Shown: positions 33,501-39,012, counted from the first letter of the stretch. The stretch is 64,000 nucleotides of DNA from Sthenelais limicola (GCA_942159475.1 OW804094.1:19511067-19575066), one strand, 5' to 3'. Made by a program: numbers and translations. Notes: generated by a model from the sequence alone, not told the origin.

Positions 33501-35567
33501 TGGAATGTTCTAATTTTGTTAGGGTTTATCACTTATAGTTATATCAATCGATGTCTCAAATTTCAGGACAATCTATGTAATATAACCTTTCGTTTTAAAG
33601 GTCCTCATATGGACTATATTTAGTTACTTTACTGTTTATTGACCCCTAGAGATATTGGAAACTTTTTTTTTCAAAAACGAAAACATCAAACTTAAAATCT
33701 AGAAATACTTATTAGATTATTAGACTGTTTACTATCATTGGAATCAGCTTGATCTCATCTTTTCAAATATAATGGTATCTCAAAATCTATTTTTTTGCGA
33801 CTTATGTCTCATTTTCCTGAAACACATCACATATTTCATTACAGTCTTAAAATTTGGTAAATGCATGTATGCTACTAGCAGCACTAAGCACCCCAAAACT
33901 GAGAATATTCCAACACATATGTGATGTGTTCCAGAGAAATGAGTCATAAGTCGCAAAATTGATATTTTTTGAAGTGTTGTTTTTACAAGATGTATCTGTG
34001 GGAATGTTTCCATTTTTGGGTTGCTTAACGTTTGTTGTAGCCTGAATACATGTATCAAATTTCAGGACAGTCTGATATATATATCCATCTATTTCTAAGG
34101 TCATCTTATACAGTATATTTAGATTCTGTACTAGTAAATGTCCGCCCAGAGATATTTCAATTTTCCTGAAACACATCACATATTTCATTACAGTCTTAAA
34201 ATTTGGTAAATGTATGTATGCTACTAGCAGCACTAAGCACCCCAAAACTGAGAATATTCCAACACATATGTGATGTGTTCCAGAGAAATGAGTCATAAGT
34301 CGCAAAATTGATATTTTTTGAAGTGTTGTTTTTACAAGATGTATCTGTGGGAATGTTTCCATTTTTGGGTTGCTTAACGTTTGTTGTAGCCTGAATACAT
34401 GTATCAAATTTCAGGACAGTCTGATATATATATCCATCTATTTCTAAGGTCATCTTATACAGTATATTTAGATTCTGTACTAGTAAATGTCCGCCCAGAG
34501 ATATTTCAATTTTGTTTTCACAAATAGGAATATCAAACTTTAAATATAGAAATACTTATTTTGATGTCCTACTGTTTACTATCATTGGAAACGGCTTGAT
34601 ATCATCGTTTCAAATATGATAATATCTCAAAATCAATTTTTTGCGACTTGTGACTCATTTCCCTGGAACACATAACATATAACTTATATATTAACCACTT
34701 TGAAAAATATCCAATGTGACTTATGACTCAAGGAATTACAAATATGATGTGTTTCAGGAAAATGAGACACAGGTCGCAAAATTCATATTTTTAAAAGTCA
34801 TATATTCACAAGATCTCCTGTCACAATGTTTTTTTGGTGTATCTAGTCAGAACCAAATTTCAGGAAAGTGTATTAAATATATCCATGCATTTCTAAGATC
34901 ATGCTATGGAGTACATTACCTACTTTACTAGTAACTGTTCACCCAAAATTATTGAAAATGCTTCTTTTCAGAAATAAAAATTTCAAACTTAAAATATAGA
35001 AATACTTATGTAATGTTCTTAATGTTTACCACCATTGGAATCGGCTTGATATCCTCTTTTCAAATATAATGGTATCTCGAAATCCATTTTTTGCAACTTA
35101 TGACGCATCACAAATGTGATGTGTTCCAGTAAAATGAGTCACAAAGTGTTCTTTCCACAAGATCTCTTTATTGAAATGCTCTGATCTTTAGAGGGTTTAG
35201 CATTTATAGCCATATGTATCAATGTAACAAATTTCGGGACATTGTATCAAATATATCCCTGCGTTTTGAAGGCTTTCATACGGAGTATATTTAGTTACTT
35301 TACTGCTAATTACCCATCCAGAAACATTGCAAACTTTTTTTTTCAAAAATGAAAATATCAAACTTAAAATATAGATATACGTATTAGATGCCCTAGTGTT
35401 TACTATCATTGGAATCAGCTTGATCTCCTCTTTTAAAATATAGTGATATCTCAAAATCCATATTTTGCGACTTATGACTCATTTTCCTAAAACGGATCAC
35501 AAATGAACAATTAATGTATCAGAGCCACGAGTATTCTTCACTTACCTGCGGCAGGATGGCCCTCCAT
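350..35567 (-). CDS. 13-exon gene for a secreted PAN-ApeC-kringle-F-lectin protein (whole span)
   Basis: Assembled from 13 exons (listed separately) by GT/AG sites and phase. The joined CDS is 1,875 nt, an exact 625 codons including the stop, predicting 624 residues. Domains by residue: signal peptide about 1-25; PAN/Apple about 30-110; 8-Cys module about 115-165; ApeC (apextrin C-terminal) about 170-377; kringle about 382-460; F-type lectin/FTP-like about 470-620. ApeC proteins of amphioxus and other invertebrates are linked to bacterial recognition, and F-type lectins usually bind fucose. An extracellular immune or adhesion role is therefore inferred, not shown. Introns hold many MITEs and one 4-kb minisatellite. 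I have not seen this domain order described, but could not search. The main doubts are the weak exon 10 donor and whether exon 13 is terminal. Confidence 0.85.
523..768. mobile_element. MITE A, internally deleted copy
   Basis: It has both termini of family A (TGTGATGTGTTCCAGGAAAA at left, its complement near 745-768) but is only about 246 bp against about 410 bp. A second lone terminus follows at 777-819. Confidence 0.8.
851..1087 (+). mobile_element. MITE B
   Basis: Left end GGGTCAGATTTTCAGA, right end its complement. The internal CTACACATTTAG-like and GGTTATTTGAGAGGATTGG-like blocks define the forward orientation used here. Confidence 0.85.
1559..1795 (+). mobile_element. MITE B
   Basis: Full-length forward copy about 470 bp from the previous one, with matching termini. 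One base change, GGGTAAGATTTTC, at the left end. Confidence 0.85.
1796..2990. other. Intron 12 stretch without recognised features
   Basis: No gene or transposon end is recognised. Short ORFs here have no domain-like sequence. The part around 2700-2880 is strongly pyrimidine-rich and AT-rich. Confidence 0.4.
2991..3402. mobile_element. MITE A, full-length
   Basis: Complete copy of about 410 bp with both inverted termini (ATGTGATGTGTTTCAGGAAA and complement) and no coding capacity. Confidence 0.88.
4513..5352. mobile_element. MITE A split by unrelated sequence
   Basis: The left terminus is at 4513-4570. Internal family A sequence and the right terminus are at about 4995-5352. The roughly 420 bp between are not recognised and may be an insertion. 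Confidence 0.6.
5592..5715 (-). CDS. Exon 12: F-type lectin, central strands
   Basis: A 124-nt exon, phase 1 in and phase 2 out, acceptor TCCTATTTCAG and donor CA|GTAAGT. It encodes GDGLYTNMEIFVDSGPEDF, then GKACIANFWGYGITLMLQ. The EIFVDSG stretch corresponds to the I-R-V-G-N strand of the family. It joins exon 13 as LMLQCLQELEGQYV. Confidence 0.85.
5716..6300. other. Intron 11
   Basis: Unique-looking intron sequence between exons 12 and 11. No repeat family recognised. Confidence 0.5.
6301..6379 (-). CDS. Exon 11: F-type lectin, WW-x-I-N-L strand
   Basis: A 79-nt exon, phase 0 in and phase 1 out, acceptor TAGTATACAG and donor CAG|GTAAGG. It encodes RMRRAWWQINLLQSQVVVGL and KTQDRSG. The AWWQINL strand matches the conserved WW-x-V-D-L of F-type lectins. 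The usual N-R-x-D-x-C loop is replaced by TQDRSG. Confidence 0.85.
6428..6665 (+). mobile_element. MITE B with two different end types
   Basis: The left end is GGGTCAGATTTTC, but the right end is CTGGCGACTTCACCC, the complement of the alternative terminus GGGTGAAGTCGCCAG. Confidence 0.85.
6882..6914. repeat. GATAA pentanucleotide microsatellite
   Basis: About five or six perfect AAGAT/GATAA repeats ending at AATTCTTT. Confidence 0.85.
7176..7306 (-). CDS. Exon 10: start of F-type lectin-like domain
   Basis: A 131-nt exon, phase 1 in and phase 0 out. The acceptor is good (TTTCTTTACCATTTCCTAG). The donor GAG|GTTACA is weak, but it is the one that keeps frame with exon 11. It encodes DFTQFAGVQAMGLGYPTRQI, then AVTSSYLSLDRTIRR. 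This resembles the N-terminal G-x-P-x-Q/A strand of F-type lectins with the usual C replaced. Confidence 0.72.
7541..11641 (-). repeat. 4.1-kb minisatellite of a kringle-exon end plus its splice donor
   Basis: About 110 head-to-tail units of 38 or 34 bp; the two forms differ by four bases next to TATACC. Read on the minus strand, a 38-bp unit is GTGA followed by 34 nt ending CTGCCCAG. Those 34 nt are the end of exon 9 (REYSPCAIP-x-CP frame) and GTGA is the start of intron 9. Bases 11608-11641 are the true exon end, and the rest fills most of intron 9. Every unit carries CAG|GTGAG. Neither period is a multiple of three, and 38-mers read through reach TGA. Confidence 0.95.
11608..11777 (-). CDS. 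Exon 9: second half of kringle (source of the minisatellite)
   Basis: A 170-nt exon, phase 2 in and phase 1 out, acceptor CTACACACAG and donor CAG|GTGAGA. The joined codon ATG continues as DFAEYSNWWNWTLDEP, then NRCAG, RPFC and REYSPCAIPHC. These supply Cys3 to Cys6 of the kringle, with the usual RP-aromatic-C and C-x-IP-x-C endings. NWT is a possible N-glycosylation site. The last 34 nt of this exon plus four intron bases are the unit of the adjacent 4-kb array. Confidence 0.9.
11829..12175. mobile_element. MITE A, divergent
   Basis: Termini resemble ATGTCTTATAGTAAAATGAG at left and GACTCATTTTTCAGAAACGC at right, around recognisable family A internal sequence. It lies in intron 8. Confidence 0.75.
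12290..12480. mobile_element. MITE A internal fragment
   Basis: Carries the TTTCTATATTTTCAGTTTGA and AGTTTGCAATATCTC internal blocks without termini. A second fragment is at 12780-13092, on the other side of exon 8. Confidence 0.6.
12570..12651 (-). CDS. Exon 8: first half of kringle
   Basis: An 82-nt exon, phase 1 in and phase 2 out, acceptor CCTTTACAG and donor CAT|GTAAGT. It encodes AYETCYQKEDHGRSYHGYMN, then SQSGSC. This is the kringle start: Cys1-Tyr, G-x-Y-x-G, then SG-x-C for Cys2. Kringles are commonly split by an intron near this point. Confidence 0.88.
12780..13092. mobile_element. MITE A right part
   Basis: Internal sequence and an eroded right terminus ending CTGTAACTCATCACG. 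It lies in intron 7 just upstream of exon 8. Confidence 0.6.
13140..13380 (-). mobile_element. Possible 3' tail of a LINE-like retroposon
   Basis: On the minus strand the segment ends GACAAAATGAAAATAAAGTT followed by an AT-rich run, with AATAAA about 25 bases from the end. That is the shape of a retroposon 3' terminus. No reverse transcriptase sequence is visible. It is in the sense orientation of the gene, inside intron 7. Confidence 0.3.
13616..13775 (-). CDS. Exon 7: C-terminal part of ApeC domain
   Basis: A 160-nt exon, phase 0 in and phase 1 out, acceptor TTTTTGCCCACAG and donor AAAG|GTACAT. It encodes FGEECQNVLYMDATS through SGYVSLHFCHYK. This completes an ApeC cysteine set with the last two cysteines in ECQNV and HFCHY, the usual end of the domain. 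Confidence 0.9.
13776..15007. other. Intron 6
   Basis: No domain-bearing ORF. 14150-14300 is pyrimidine-rich. I see no complete transposon. Confidence 0.5.
15008..15192 (-). CDS. Exon 6: middle of ApeC domain
   Basis: A 185-nt exon, phase 1 in and phase 0 out, acceptor GTGGCAG and donor AAG|GTAAGA. It encodes residues 263-324, beginning GFQEGYIDV and containing the CC motif MGLCCRQD typical of ApeC. NSS is a possible N-glycosylation site. A MITE A fragment starts about 20 bp upstream of the acceptor, leaving a poor pyrimidine tract. Confidence 0.9.
15211..15275. mobile_element. MITE A terminus fragment next to exon 6
   Basis: Begins TATGTGATGTGTTAAGTCAA and runs into the AAGATCTCTTT internal block. 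It starts about 20 bp upstream of the exon 6 acceptor. Confidence 0.55.
15764..16111. mobile_element. MITE C
   Basis: Starts AATAGGGGAGTTCCATAGCC and ends CAGTGGCACATGCAAATCCC CT. About 350 bp, non-coding. Its right end is 21 bp from exon 5. Confidence 0.85.
16133..16423 (-). CDS. Exon 5: first part of ApeC domain
   Basis: A 291-nt exon, phase 1-1, acceptor CACCACAG and donor GTG|GTATGT. Residues include YGLPRSVYGCPETPDVIW at the start and WPAGTYCLYRQAGPCPRG at the end. Both match the ApeC signature: a GCP near the N-terminus, then WP-G-YC-YR-CP-G. A family C MITE ends 21 bp past the donor. Confidence 0.9.
16468..16625 (+). mobile_element. tRNA-derived SINE-like element
   Basis: An A-box-like TAGTGAAGTGG and a B-box-like TGTCGAGTCCC lie at tRNA spacing. 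They are followed by a tail with TTTTGAGTCATTTTATT and an A/T-rich end. The same tail follows the tRNA-like segment near 54600. Confidence 0.55.
16903..17055 (-). CDS. Exon 4: eight-cysteine module
   Basis: A 153-nt exon, phase 1-1, acceptor TATCCAG and donor AAG|GTGAAA. It encodes about 51 residues with spacing C-x6-C-x4-CC-x10-C-x6-CC-x6-C, for example ECVSRQCC and YPARVCC. The density suggests a small disulfide-rich fold, possibly colipase/Dickkopf-like, but I do not recognise the family with confidence. The phase and flanking exons support it as coding. Confidence 0.82.
17085..17298. mobile_element. MITE A right-end fragment
   Basis: Internal block AAAAATATCAATTTTGCAAC followed by an eroded terminus ending GAAACACAATCACAGG. 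Confidence 0.5.
17338..17647 (+). mobile_element. MITE B with internal insertion, ending at a splice donor
   Basis: The left end is GGGTCAGATTTTCAGAATG. The right part GGTTATTTGAGAGGACTGGT leads into CTGGCGACTT. About 80 bp of extra sequence interrupts it near 17505-17595. Its last bases form part of the exon 3 donor. Confidence 0.8.
17650..17904 (-). CDS. Exon 3: PAN/Apple domain
   Basis: A 255-nt exon, phase 1-1, acceptor TTTTAAAG and donor GA|GTAAGT. It encodes residues 30-114 with the PAN/Apple pattern QQCADACRTMWLCVAF followed by CWYKFQTC. PAN domains bind proteins or carbohydrates in extracellular proteins. The donor lies at the end of a family B MITE, so intron positions +3 to +6 read into that transposon terminus. 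Confidence 0.9.
18011..18445. mobile_element. Family E inverted-repeat element
   Basis: The two ends share GATTCCACTGG-x-TCGCT in inverted orientation, about 435 bp apart. No coding capacity. The interior is rich in GCGCT-type motifs unlike the surrounding intron. Confidence 0.7.
18446..20161. other. Intron 2, remainder
   Basis: AT-rich sequence. The phrase TATGTTAAGTCAAAGAAAAT is repeated at 19202 and 19325. A T-run followed by TTTATTTATCC at 18675-18710 may be a retroposon tail on the minus strand. Nothing else is recognised. Confidence 0.4.
20162..20227 (-). CDS. Exon 2: signal peptide
   Basis: Bounded by acceptor TTTCAG and donor CAG|GTAAGT, phase 1 on both sides. It encodes AVRMVLLLLTLGSLTVGQNIP, a hydrophobic core followed by small residues typical of a signal peptidase site near residue 25. 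Length and phase fit exons 1 and 3 exactly. Intron 1 upstream is 15.3 kb. Confidence 0.88.
20845..20970. repeat. Long foldback hairpin
   Basis: CATTGTAGGGGGGCCGGGTG and TGCATTCTTAGGGA pair with TCCCTAAAAATGCA and the C-run/CTACAATG on the right. The loop is about 25 bases and contains GGCGGAGCC. Confidence 0.85.
21474..21710 (-). mobile_element. MITE B
   Basis: Reverse-oriented copy. Left end GGGTGAAGTCGCCAG type, right end CTGAAAGTCTGACCC type, so it again carries both end types. Confidence 0.85.
22025..22191. mobile_element. MITE A right half
   Basis: Contains ACTATCATTGGAATCGGCTT and ends GACTCTTTTTCCTGTAACAT ATCACA. No left terminus. Confidence 0.7.
22423..22799. mobile_element. MITE A, near full-length
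   Basis: Both termini present (GTGTCATGTGTTCCAGAAAA and complement ending ACACGTCACAAAT). ORFs across it are non-domain reading of the repeat. Confidence 0.85.
22958..23173 (+). mobile_element. MITE B
   Basis: Forward copy with GGGTCAGATTTTCAGAAAGT at left and its complement at right. Confidence 0.85.
23174..24326. other. Intron 1 stretch without recognised features
   Basis: No repeat family or coding signature recognised. Confidence 0.4.
24327..24650. mobile_element. Two overlapping MITE A left ends
   Basis: One terminus starts at 24327. A second (GTGATCTGTTACAGAAATAT) starts at about 24388 and continues into the family interior. This looks like an insertion of one copy into another, or a duplicated end. 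Confidence 0.65.
25218..25454 (-). mobile_element. MITE B
   Basis: Reverse copy with GGGTCAGATTTTCAGAAAAT at left and CTTAAAGTCTGACCC at right. Confidence 0.85.
25455..26349. other. Intron 1 stretch
   Basis: TCATGTGTAAAT-x-TTGAAG phrases near 25495 and 25697 suggest an old duplication. GCGCCTTCGGCGC at about 26252 is a short perfect palindrome. No gene is visible. Confidence 0.35.
26350..26570. mobile_element. MITE A internal fragment
   Basis: Carries the TAAATTAACTAAATATACTC and CAAGGATAGATTTAATACAA blocks without clear termini. Confidence 0.6.
26833..27933. mobile_element. TTAA-bounded inverted-repeat element
   Basis: TTAA then AGGCCGGACACA at left. At right is TGTGCCCGGCCT then TTAA. 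These form a roughly 14-bp imperfect inverted repeat flanking 1,093 bp. TTAA duplications are the piggyBac hallmark, but the ends do not start with the usual CCY. No transposase ORF is present, so it would be non-autonomous. Confidence 0.5.
28104..28215. repeat. Dispersed repeat shared with 53585-53680
   Basis: Both copies carry CGGTTTGAGGC, TTTCCCTCCGTTTGAAGGGA and CTTTGGGCC in the same order. A short piece also appears at about 61155. Confidence 0.7.
28572..28911. mobile_element. MITE C
   Basis: Starts AATAGGGGTCTCACTGCGCA and ends GGCGTCCATGCAAATCCCCTA. Opposite orientation to the copy at 15764. Confidence 0.82.
28960..29375. repeat. Dispersed repeat shared with 53085-53425
   Basis: Both copies contain CTGTTGTTTTTA-like then CTTGAGTCTGTGAGA and GAAACCAGCTCAATAA in the same order at similar spacing. 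Confidence 0.65.
29413..29810. mobile_element. MITE A
   Basis: Full copy with GTGTGATGTGTTTCAGGAAA at left and the complement at right, slightly eroded. Confidence 0.87.
29823..29989 (-). mobile_element. MITE B, shortened
   Basis: The left end is GGGTGAAGTTGCCAGAAAAT. The right end is eroded (CATTTTCCGCCAATATGACT). It abuts the preceding MITE A. Confidence 0.75.
30183..30552. mobile_element. MITE C
   Basis: Starts AATAGGGGATTTGCATAGCC and ends CAGTGGCACATGCAACTTCC CTAT. Confidence 0.85.
30551..30895. mobile_element. MITE C, right end missing
   Basis: Starts TATAGGGGACTTGCATGTCG directly after the previous copy, in inverted orientation to it. The far terminus is not recognisable. Confidence 0.75.
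30911..31319. mobile_element. MITE A, full-length
   Basis: TATGTGGTGTGTTTCAGGAA at left and CCTGAAACACATCACATATG at right. Confidence 0.88.
31320..31715. other. Intron 1 stretch
   Basis: No repeat family or gene recognised between the MITE and the purine-rich array. Confidence 0.4.
31716..32795. repeat. Purine-rich minisatellite, unit about 47 bp
   Basis: About 1.08 kb of imperfect units with GAGTGGAGGAGGGGAGGGG followed by GATGGGGTGAGGGTATGAG. The plus strand is almost free of C. Long ORFs here (up to about 400 codons on the minus strand, rich in PSHTLTPS-type words) are the repeat read in several frames, not genes. Confidence 0.93.
32796..32949 (+). mobile_element. MITE B, left end missing
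   Basis: Starts within the family interior at TACTGGGTAAATTTGAG, directly at the edge of the purine-rich array. Ends TTTTCTACAAATCTGACCC. Confidence 0.75.
33177..33423. mobile_element. MITE A, truncated
   Basis: The left end GTGATGTGTTACAGGGAAAT is present. It stops in the interior where the next copy begins. Confidence 0.8.
33424..33831. mobile_element. MITE A
   Basis: TAATGTGTTTCAGGAAAATC at left, CCTGAAACACATCACAT at right. Directly abuts the truncated copy. Confidence 0.87.
33811..34510. repeat. 349-bp tandem duplication
   Basis: The block holding a MITE A right end, spacer and MITE A left part occurs twice, offset 349 bp (CATATTTCATTACAGTCTTA at about 33828 and 34177). Only a few bases differ. 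Confidence 0.9.
34266..34681. mobile_element. MITE A
   Basis: Complete version of the copy whose left part is duplicated at 33918. The right end is GACTCATTTCCCTGGAACAC. Confidence 0.87.
34742..35113. mobile_element. MITE A
   Basis: ATATGATGTGTTTCAGGAAA at left. The right end has lost part of the terminus (AACTTATGACGCATCACAAA). Confidence 0.82.
35113..35506. mobile_element. MITE A
   Basis: Starts immediately after the previous copy (CATCACAAATGTGATG junction). The right end is CCTAAAACGGATCACAAAT. Confidence 0.85.
35546..35567 (-). CDS. Exon 1: start codon, first 7 codons
   Basis: ATG at 35567-35565 encodes MEGHPAA and ends in phase 1 at a strong donor, CAG|GTAAGT. It lies about 37 nt downstream of the predicted transcription start. 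Joined to exon 2 it reads MEGHPAAGAVRMVLLLL, in frame. The in-frame ATG in exon 2 (residue 12) would give a more usual signal-peptide N-terminus, so either may be used. Confidence 0.75.
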
Positions 35568-35599
35568 GGTGCTGTTCCTCCTGTACATGGGTAGAGAGA

Positions 35600-35640
35600 G
35601 GAATGGGTGGGGAGGCTGAGTAGAGGAGCTTATATACCCT
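35600..35640 (-). promoter_or_regulatory. TATA box and initiator of the ApeC/kringle gene
   Basis: On the minus strand, GGGTATATAAGC places TATATAAG at 35636-35629. An initiator-like CCCATTC puts the start A near 35604, 32 bases downstream of the first TATA base. The 5' UTR would be about 37 nt. A family B MITE begins at 35645, directly upstream of the TATA box. Confidence 0.65.
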
Positions 35641-35644
35641 ATGT

Positions 35645-35881
35645 TGGGTCAGATTGTCAGAAAATGCACAATCGGCAGCCCGAACAATTTGGTAAATTCT
35701 GTTAAATTAGACAGACAAATTATAAATAATGGGTATATCAGAGTATCGGTGGCATTGTCTTGATTAAGAATATCTCTTTTAGTGTGTTAAACTGCGTTTT
35801 GAACGTCGCTTTTCACTTAAATTTGGGTTATTTGAAAGGATTGGTGAAGGTGAATTGTACATTTTCTGACGATCTGACCCA
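35645..35881 (+). mobile_element. MITE B at the promoter
   Basis: GGGTCAGATTGTCAGAAAAT at left and TTTTCTGACGATCTGACCC at right. It ends a few bases upstream of the TATA box of the minus-strand gene. Confidence 0.85.
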
Positions 35882-35924
35882 CATCTATGGTTTGATCCAC
35901 CGGGATATAGACTATGGCAGGTTG

Positions 35925-36008
35925 GCAATAGGGGATTTGCATGTGCCACTGCGCATGTCCGTTATGTCGCCAGAAAAATGTGCAATTCGCCTTCACCAAT
36001 CCTCGTCA
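35925..36008. mobile_element. Fused MITE C and MITE B end fragments
   Basis: GGGGATTTGCATGTGCCACT (family C end) runs into GTCGCCAGAAAAATGTGCAA (family B end). Confidence 0.65.
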
Positions 36009-36037
36009 GGAGGGAGGTGTGGGTCTTGGGCTGCTTA

Positions 36038-36257
36038 AATATAGAGAGAGAGAGAAATAAAGAGAGAGAGGGAGAGAGAGAGGGAGAGAGAGAGAAAGAG
36101 AGAGAGAGAGAGGGAGAGAGAGGGAGAGAGAGGGAGAGAGAGAGAGAAAGAGAGAGAGAGAGGGAGAGAGAGGGAGAGAGAGAGAGGGAGAGAGAGGGAG
36201 AGAAAGGGAGAGAGAGAGAGGTGAGAGAGAGGGAGAGAGAGGGAGAGAGAGAGAGAA

Positions 36258-36288
<31 letters not shown>

Positions 36289-36298
36289 TAAAGAGATA
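36038..36298. repeat. GA/GGGAGA simple repeat
   Basis: About 260 bp of almost pure purine dinucleotide repeat. ORFs of RERERE or SLSLSL words here are artefacts. Confidence 0.95.
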
Positions 36299-36595
36299 GT
36301 CTAGCACACCCTAGGGGTAAAAAAAGACCAGCACCATGTACTAGGGGCCCATATAAACCATTGGTCATGAGAGAGGGACAGAGAGGGTGTTGGGGGGGGG
36401 GGGGCGGAGAGAGGGGGCGAGGGGTTATAAGGGAAACAGAGGGCGAATAGGGGGGGAGAACAGATGGAGGGAGGGAGAAACGGTAGGGATAGGGGTAGGG
36501 ATTATAACTACTTTATAACAATATTGATAATGAATGTCTATATTAACATATAATCGTGTGAGTACTACCGGAGATACCTCAGCAAAACTACACTA
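36299..36595. other. G-rich unique stretch
   Basis: A G-run (GGTGTTGGGGGGGGGG) and purine-rich sequence. No gene seen. Confidence 0.4.
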
Positions 36596-36596
36596 C

Positions 36597-37010
36597 ATAT
36601 GTGATGGGTTTTAAGAAAATGAGTCACAAGTCGCAAAATTGATATTTTTCAAAGTGACTTTTTTGAAAGATCCCTTTGTTGAAATGTTCTGATTTCTCGG
36701 GGGTCTAGCACACTTAGTTATATAAACCTATGTGCCAAATTTCAGGACTTAGTATTGAATATATCTTGCGTTTTAAAGGCCTTCATATTGATGATGTTTA
36801 GTTACTGTACTGCTAATTACCCACCCAGAAACATTGCAAACTTTATTTTTCAAAAATAAAAATATCAAACCTAAAATATAGAAATACATATTAGGTGTCC
36901 TAGTGTTTACTATCATTGGAATCCCCTTGATCTCATCTTTTCAAATATGATGATATCTCAAAATTCATTTTTTGCGACTTATGACTCATTTTCCTGAAAC
37001 ACATCACACT
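36597..37010. mobile_element. MITE A, full-length
   Basis: ATATGTGATGGGTTTTAAGA at left, CCTGAAACACATCACACTTG at right. Confidence 0.88.
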
Positions 37011-37489
37011 TGTGATCAATTGTTTACATGCGAATTTCCGAATTTACCGCGAATTATTTGGAAACAAAAGTTTCCAAGCATTTGTCAAGAGAGGCAACAG
37101 CCATAACTCTGACTCAACAATAAGGGTTACCATGTTAAATTAGCAACGTCAACACGTTGCCAAGAGAGCCTGGACAGAACGTTCGATGAGATCCTGATCT
37201 CATTTGTGGTAGCGCTGCAGAGGTGTTTGATTCTGATTTTGTAAATATTTTATTCAGGACTATTAAACATTTTTATACATCTAGCATAAATATTCTCAGA
37301 GTAGCCTGATATTATGGTTTATTCCATGATTTGGCCTTGAGCATACAATATAATCGATATACTTGCTGCTCACAAGGTGGACAATATAAACTCCCTGTAT
37401 TGTACAGTGACGTGACAATGCAGACAACTCAGTTTGATGAAATTAAAACAAATAAAGTTGTTTTAACTTAAGAATCATGGAATAAAAGC

Positions 37490-37629
37490 AAGAATAGCAC
37501 AGTATCGTGTCTTCGGAGGCCTATATTCTCCTCGTATGGCCGATAAACAACTCGGCCTACGGCCTCGTTGTTTTCGGCCATACTCGGAGAATATAGCCCA
37601 CCTCATACGCGATACTATGCTGTTCTTGC
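37490..37629. repeat. Long foldback hairpin
   Basis: About 65-bp arms (GCACAGTATCGTGT, then CTATATTCTCCTCGTATGGC) pair with the complement at 37562-37629. The loop is tiny, around GGCCTACGGCC. Confidence 0.87.
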
Positions 37630-37781
37630 TATATTACAAATGTATCATCATTCTTAACATAACTTTTAGTATAGGCCTATATACCTCCTTCAATACGAGC
37701 ATAAATGAAATAAGTTATTCAATACATCAATAAAAGAGTGTACATATACAATCTATCCATATGTGAAATACAGTCAGTATA

Positions 37782-38018
37782 TGGGTCAGACTTTCAGAAA
37801 ATGTACAATTAGCAGCTGTACACATTTAGCAACTTCTGCTGAATTAGGCTGCAATGTAGTCAATACTAGGTAAATTCGAGTATATTCGGCATTGCATTGA
37901 TTCTAGCAATGTGTTTGGTTAGGTTGAACTGTATTTTGAACTTTATTTTCGTCTGAAATTTGGGTTATTTGAGAAGATTGGCGAAGTTGAATCGTACATT
38001 TTCTGAAAATCTGACCCA
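37782..38018 (+). mobile_element. MITE B
   Basis: Both GGGTCAGA-type ends present, forward orientation. Confidence 0.85.
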
Positions 38019-38246
38019 TATATAAGCCTGAGAAGATAAAAGAAGAAACCCTCCACCTACGCCGTGTTTACACGTCTTACATAGTACATAATGATCTATT
38101 CAGTGAAATGATGTAACTGATAATCGTGACGAATGTAAATATAAATATGAATGAAATGGAGATCGATCAGGAAACAACAGAACAATATAGAACTCACACA
38201 ATATGTCCAATATTTCGGAGCAAACGCAAGGACTATAGAGATACAT

Positions 38247-38442
38247 GGGTGAAGTTTCCAGAAAATTCACAATTCACATTCAGAAATCCTCACAAATAAC
38301 CCGAATTTAAGGCAAAAATTAGACTCAAAATACAGTTCAACATATAATATGCTAACAGATATACTAGGTATACTCAGATATACCTAGTGTTTTTACCAAA
38401 TGTGTTGATCTGCCAATTGTACATTTTCTGGTGATCTGACCC
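38247..38442 (-). mobile_element. MITE B
   Basis: GGGTGAAGTTTCCAGAAAAT at left, CTGGTGATCTGACCC at right. First of four copies within 1.3 kb. Confidence 0.83.
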
Positions 38443-38465
38443 ACAGGTGAGCGTGTTTGTGTACA

Positions 38466-38702
38466 TGGGTCAGATTTTCAGAAAATGTACAATACACTTT
38501 CACCAATCCTCTCAAATAATCCAAATTTCAGACGAACATAAAGTTCAAAATACAGTTCAACCTAACCAAACATATTGCTAGAATCAATGCAATGACGAAT
38601 ATTCTCGAATTTACCTAGTATTGACTAAATTGCAGCCTAATTTAGCAGAATTTACTAAATGTGTACCGCTGATAATTGTACATTTTCTGAAAATCTGACC
38701 CA
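38466..38702 (-). mobile_element. MITE B
   Basis: GGGTCAGATTTTCAGAAAAT at left and its complement at right. Confidence 0.86.
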
Positions 38703-38777
38703 CACACTCTATTGTTACAGCCTGTCCTCTAACTGACTCCCTGAACCCCTTTCCCCTTGTGTTACTGGGGTGTCTGT

Positions 38778-39012
38778 GGGTCAGATCACCAGAAAATGTA
38801 CACTCATCGTCTAAAACACTTAGTAAGTTCTGCTAAATTCGACTGAAAAACTGATAAATATTGGGTCTATTTGGGTATATTTGGTATCGAGTTGACTCAA
38901 AGGATGTGTTTGGTTATGTTGAGTTGTATTTTGAGACTCATTTTTGTATTAAATTTGTGTTATTTGGGAGGGTTTCTAAATGTGAATTGTACATTTTCTG
39001 AAAATTTCACCC
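38778..39012 (+). mobile_element. MITE B
   Basis: GGGTCAGATCACCAGAAAAT at left, CTGAAAATTTCACCC at right, another mixed-end copy. Confidence 0.83.

Noticed and set aside
33780..34453. ORFs of up to 186 codons with repeated HVFRLQQTLSNPK-type words
   Set aside because: They lie across tandemly duplicated MITE A sequence and repeat because the DNA does. No protein family resemblance.
36006..36368. SLSLSL and RERERE ORFs
   Set aside because: Translation of a GA dinucleotide repeat on both strands.
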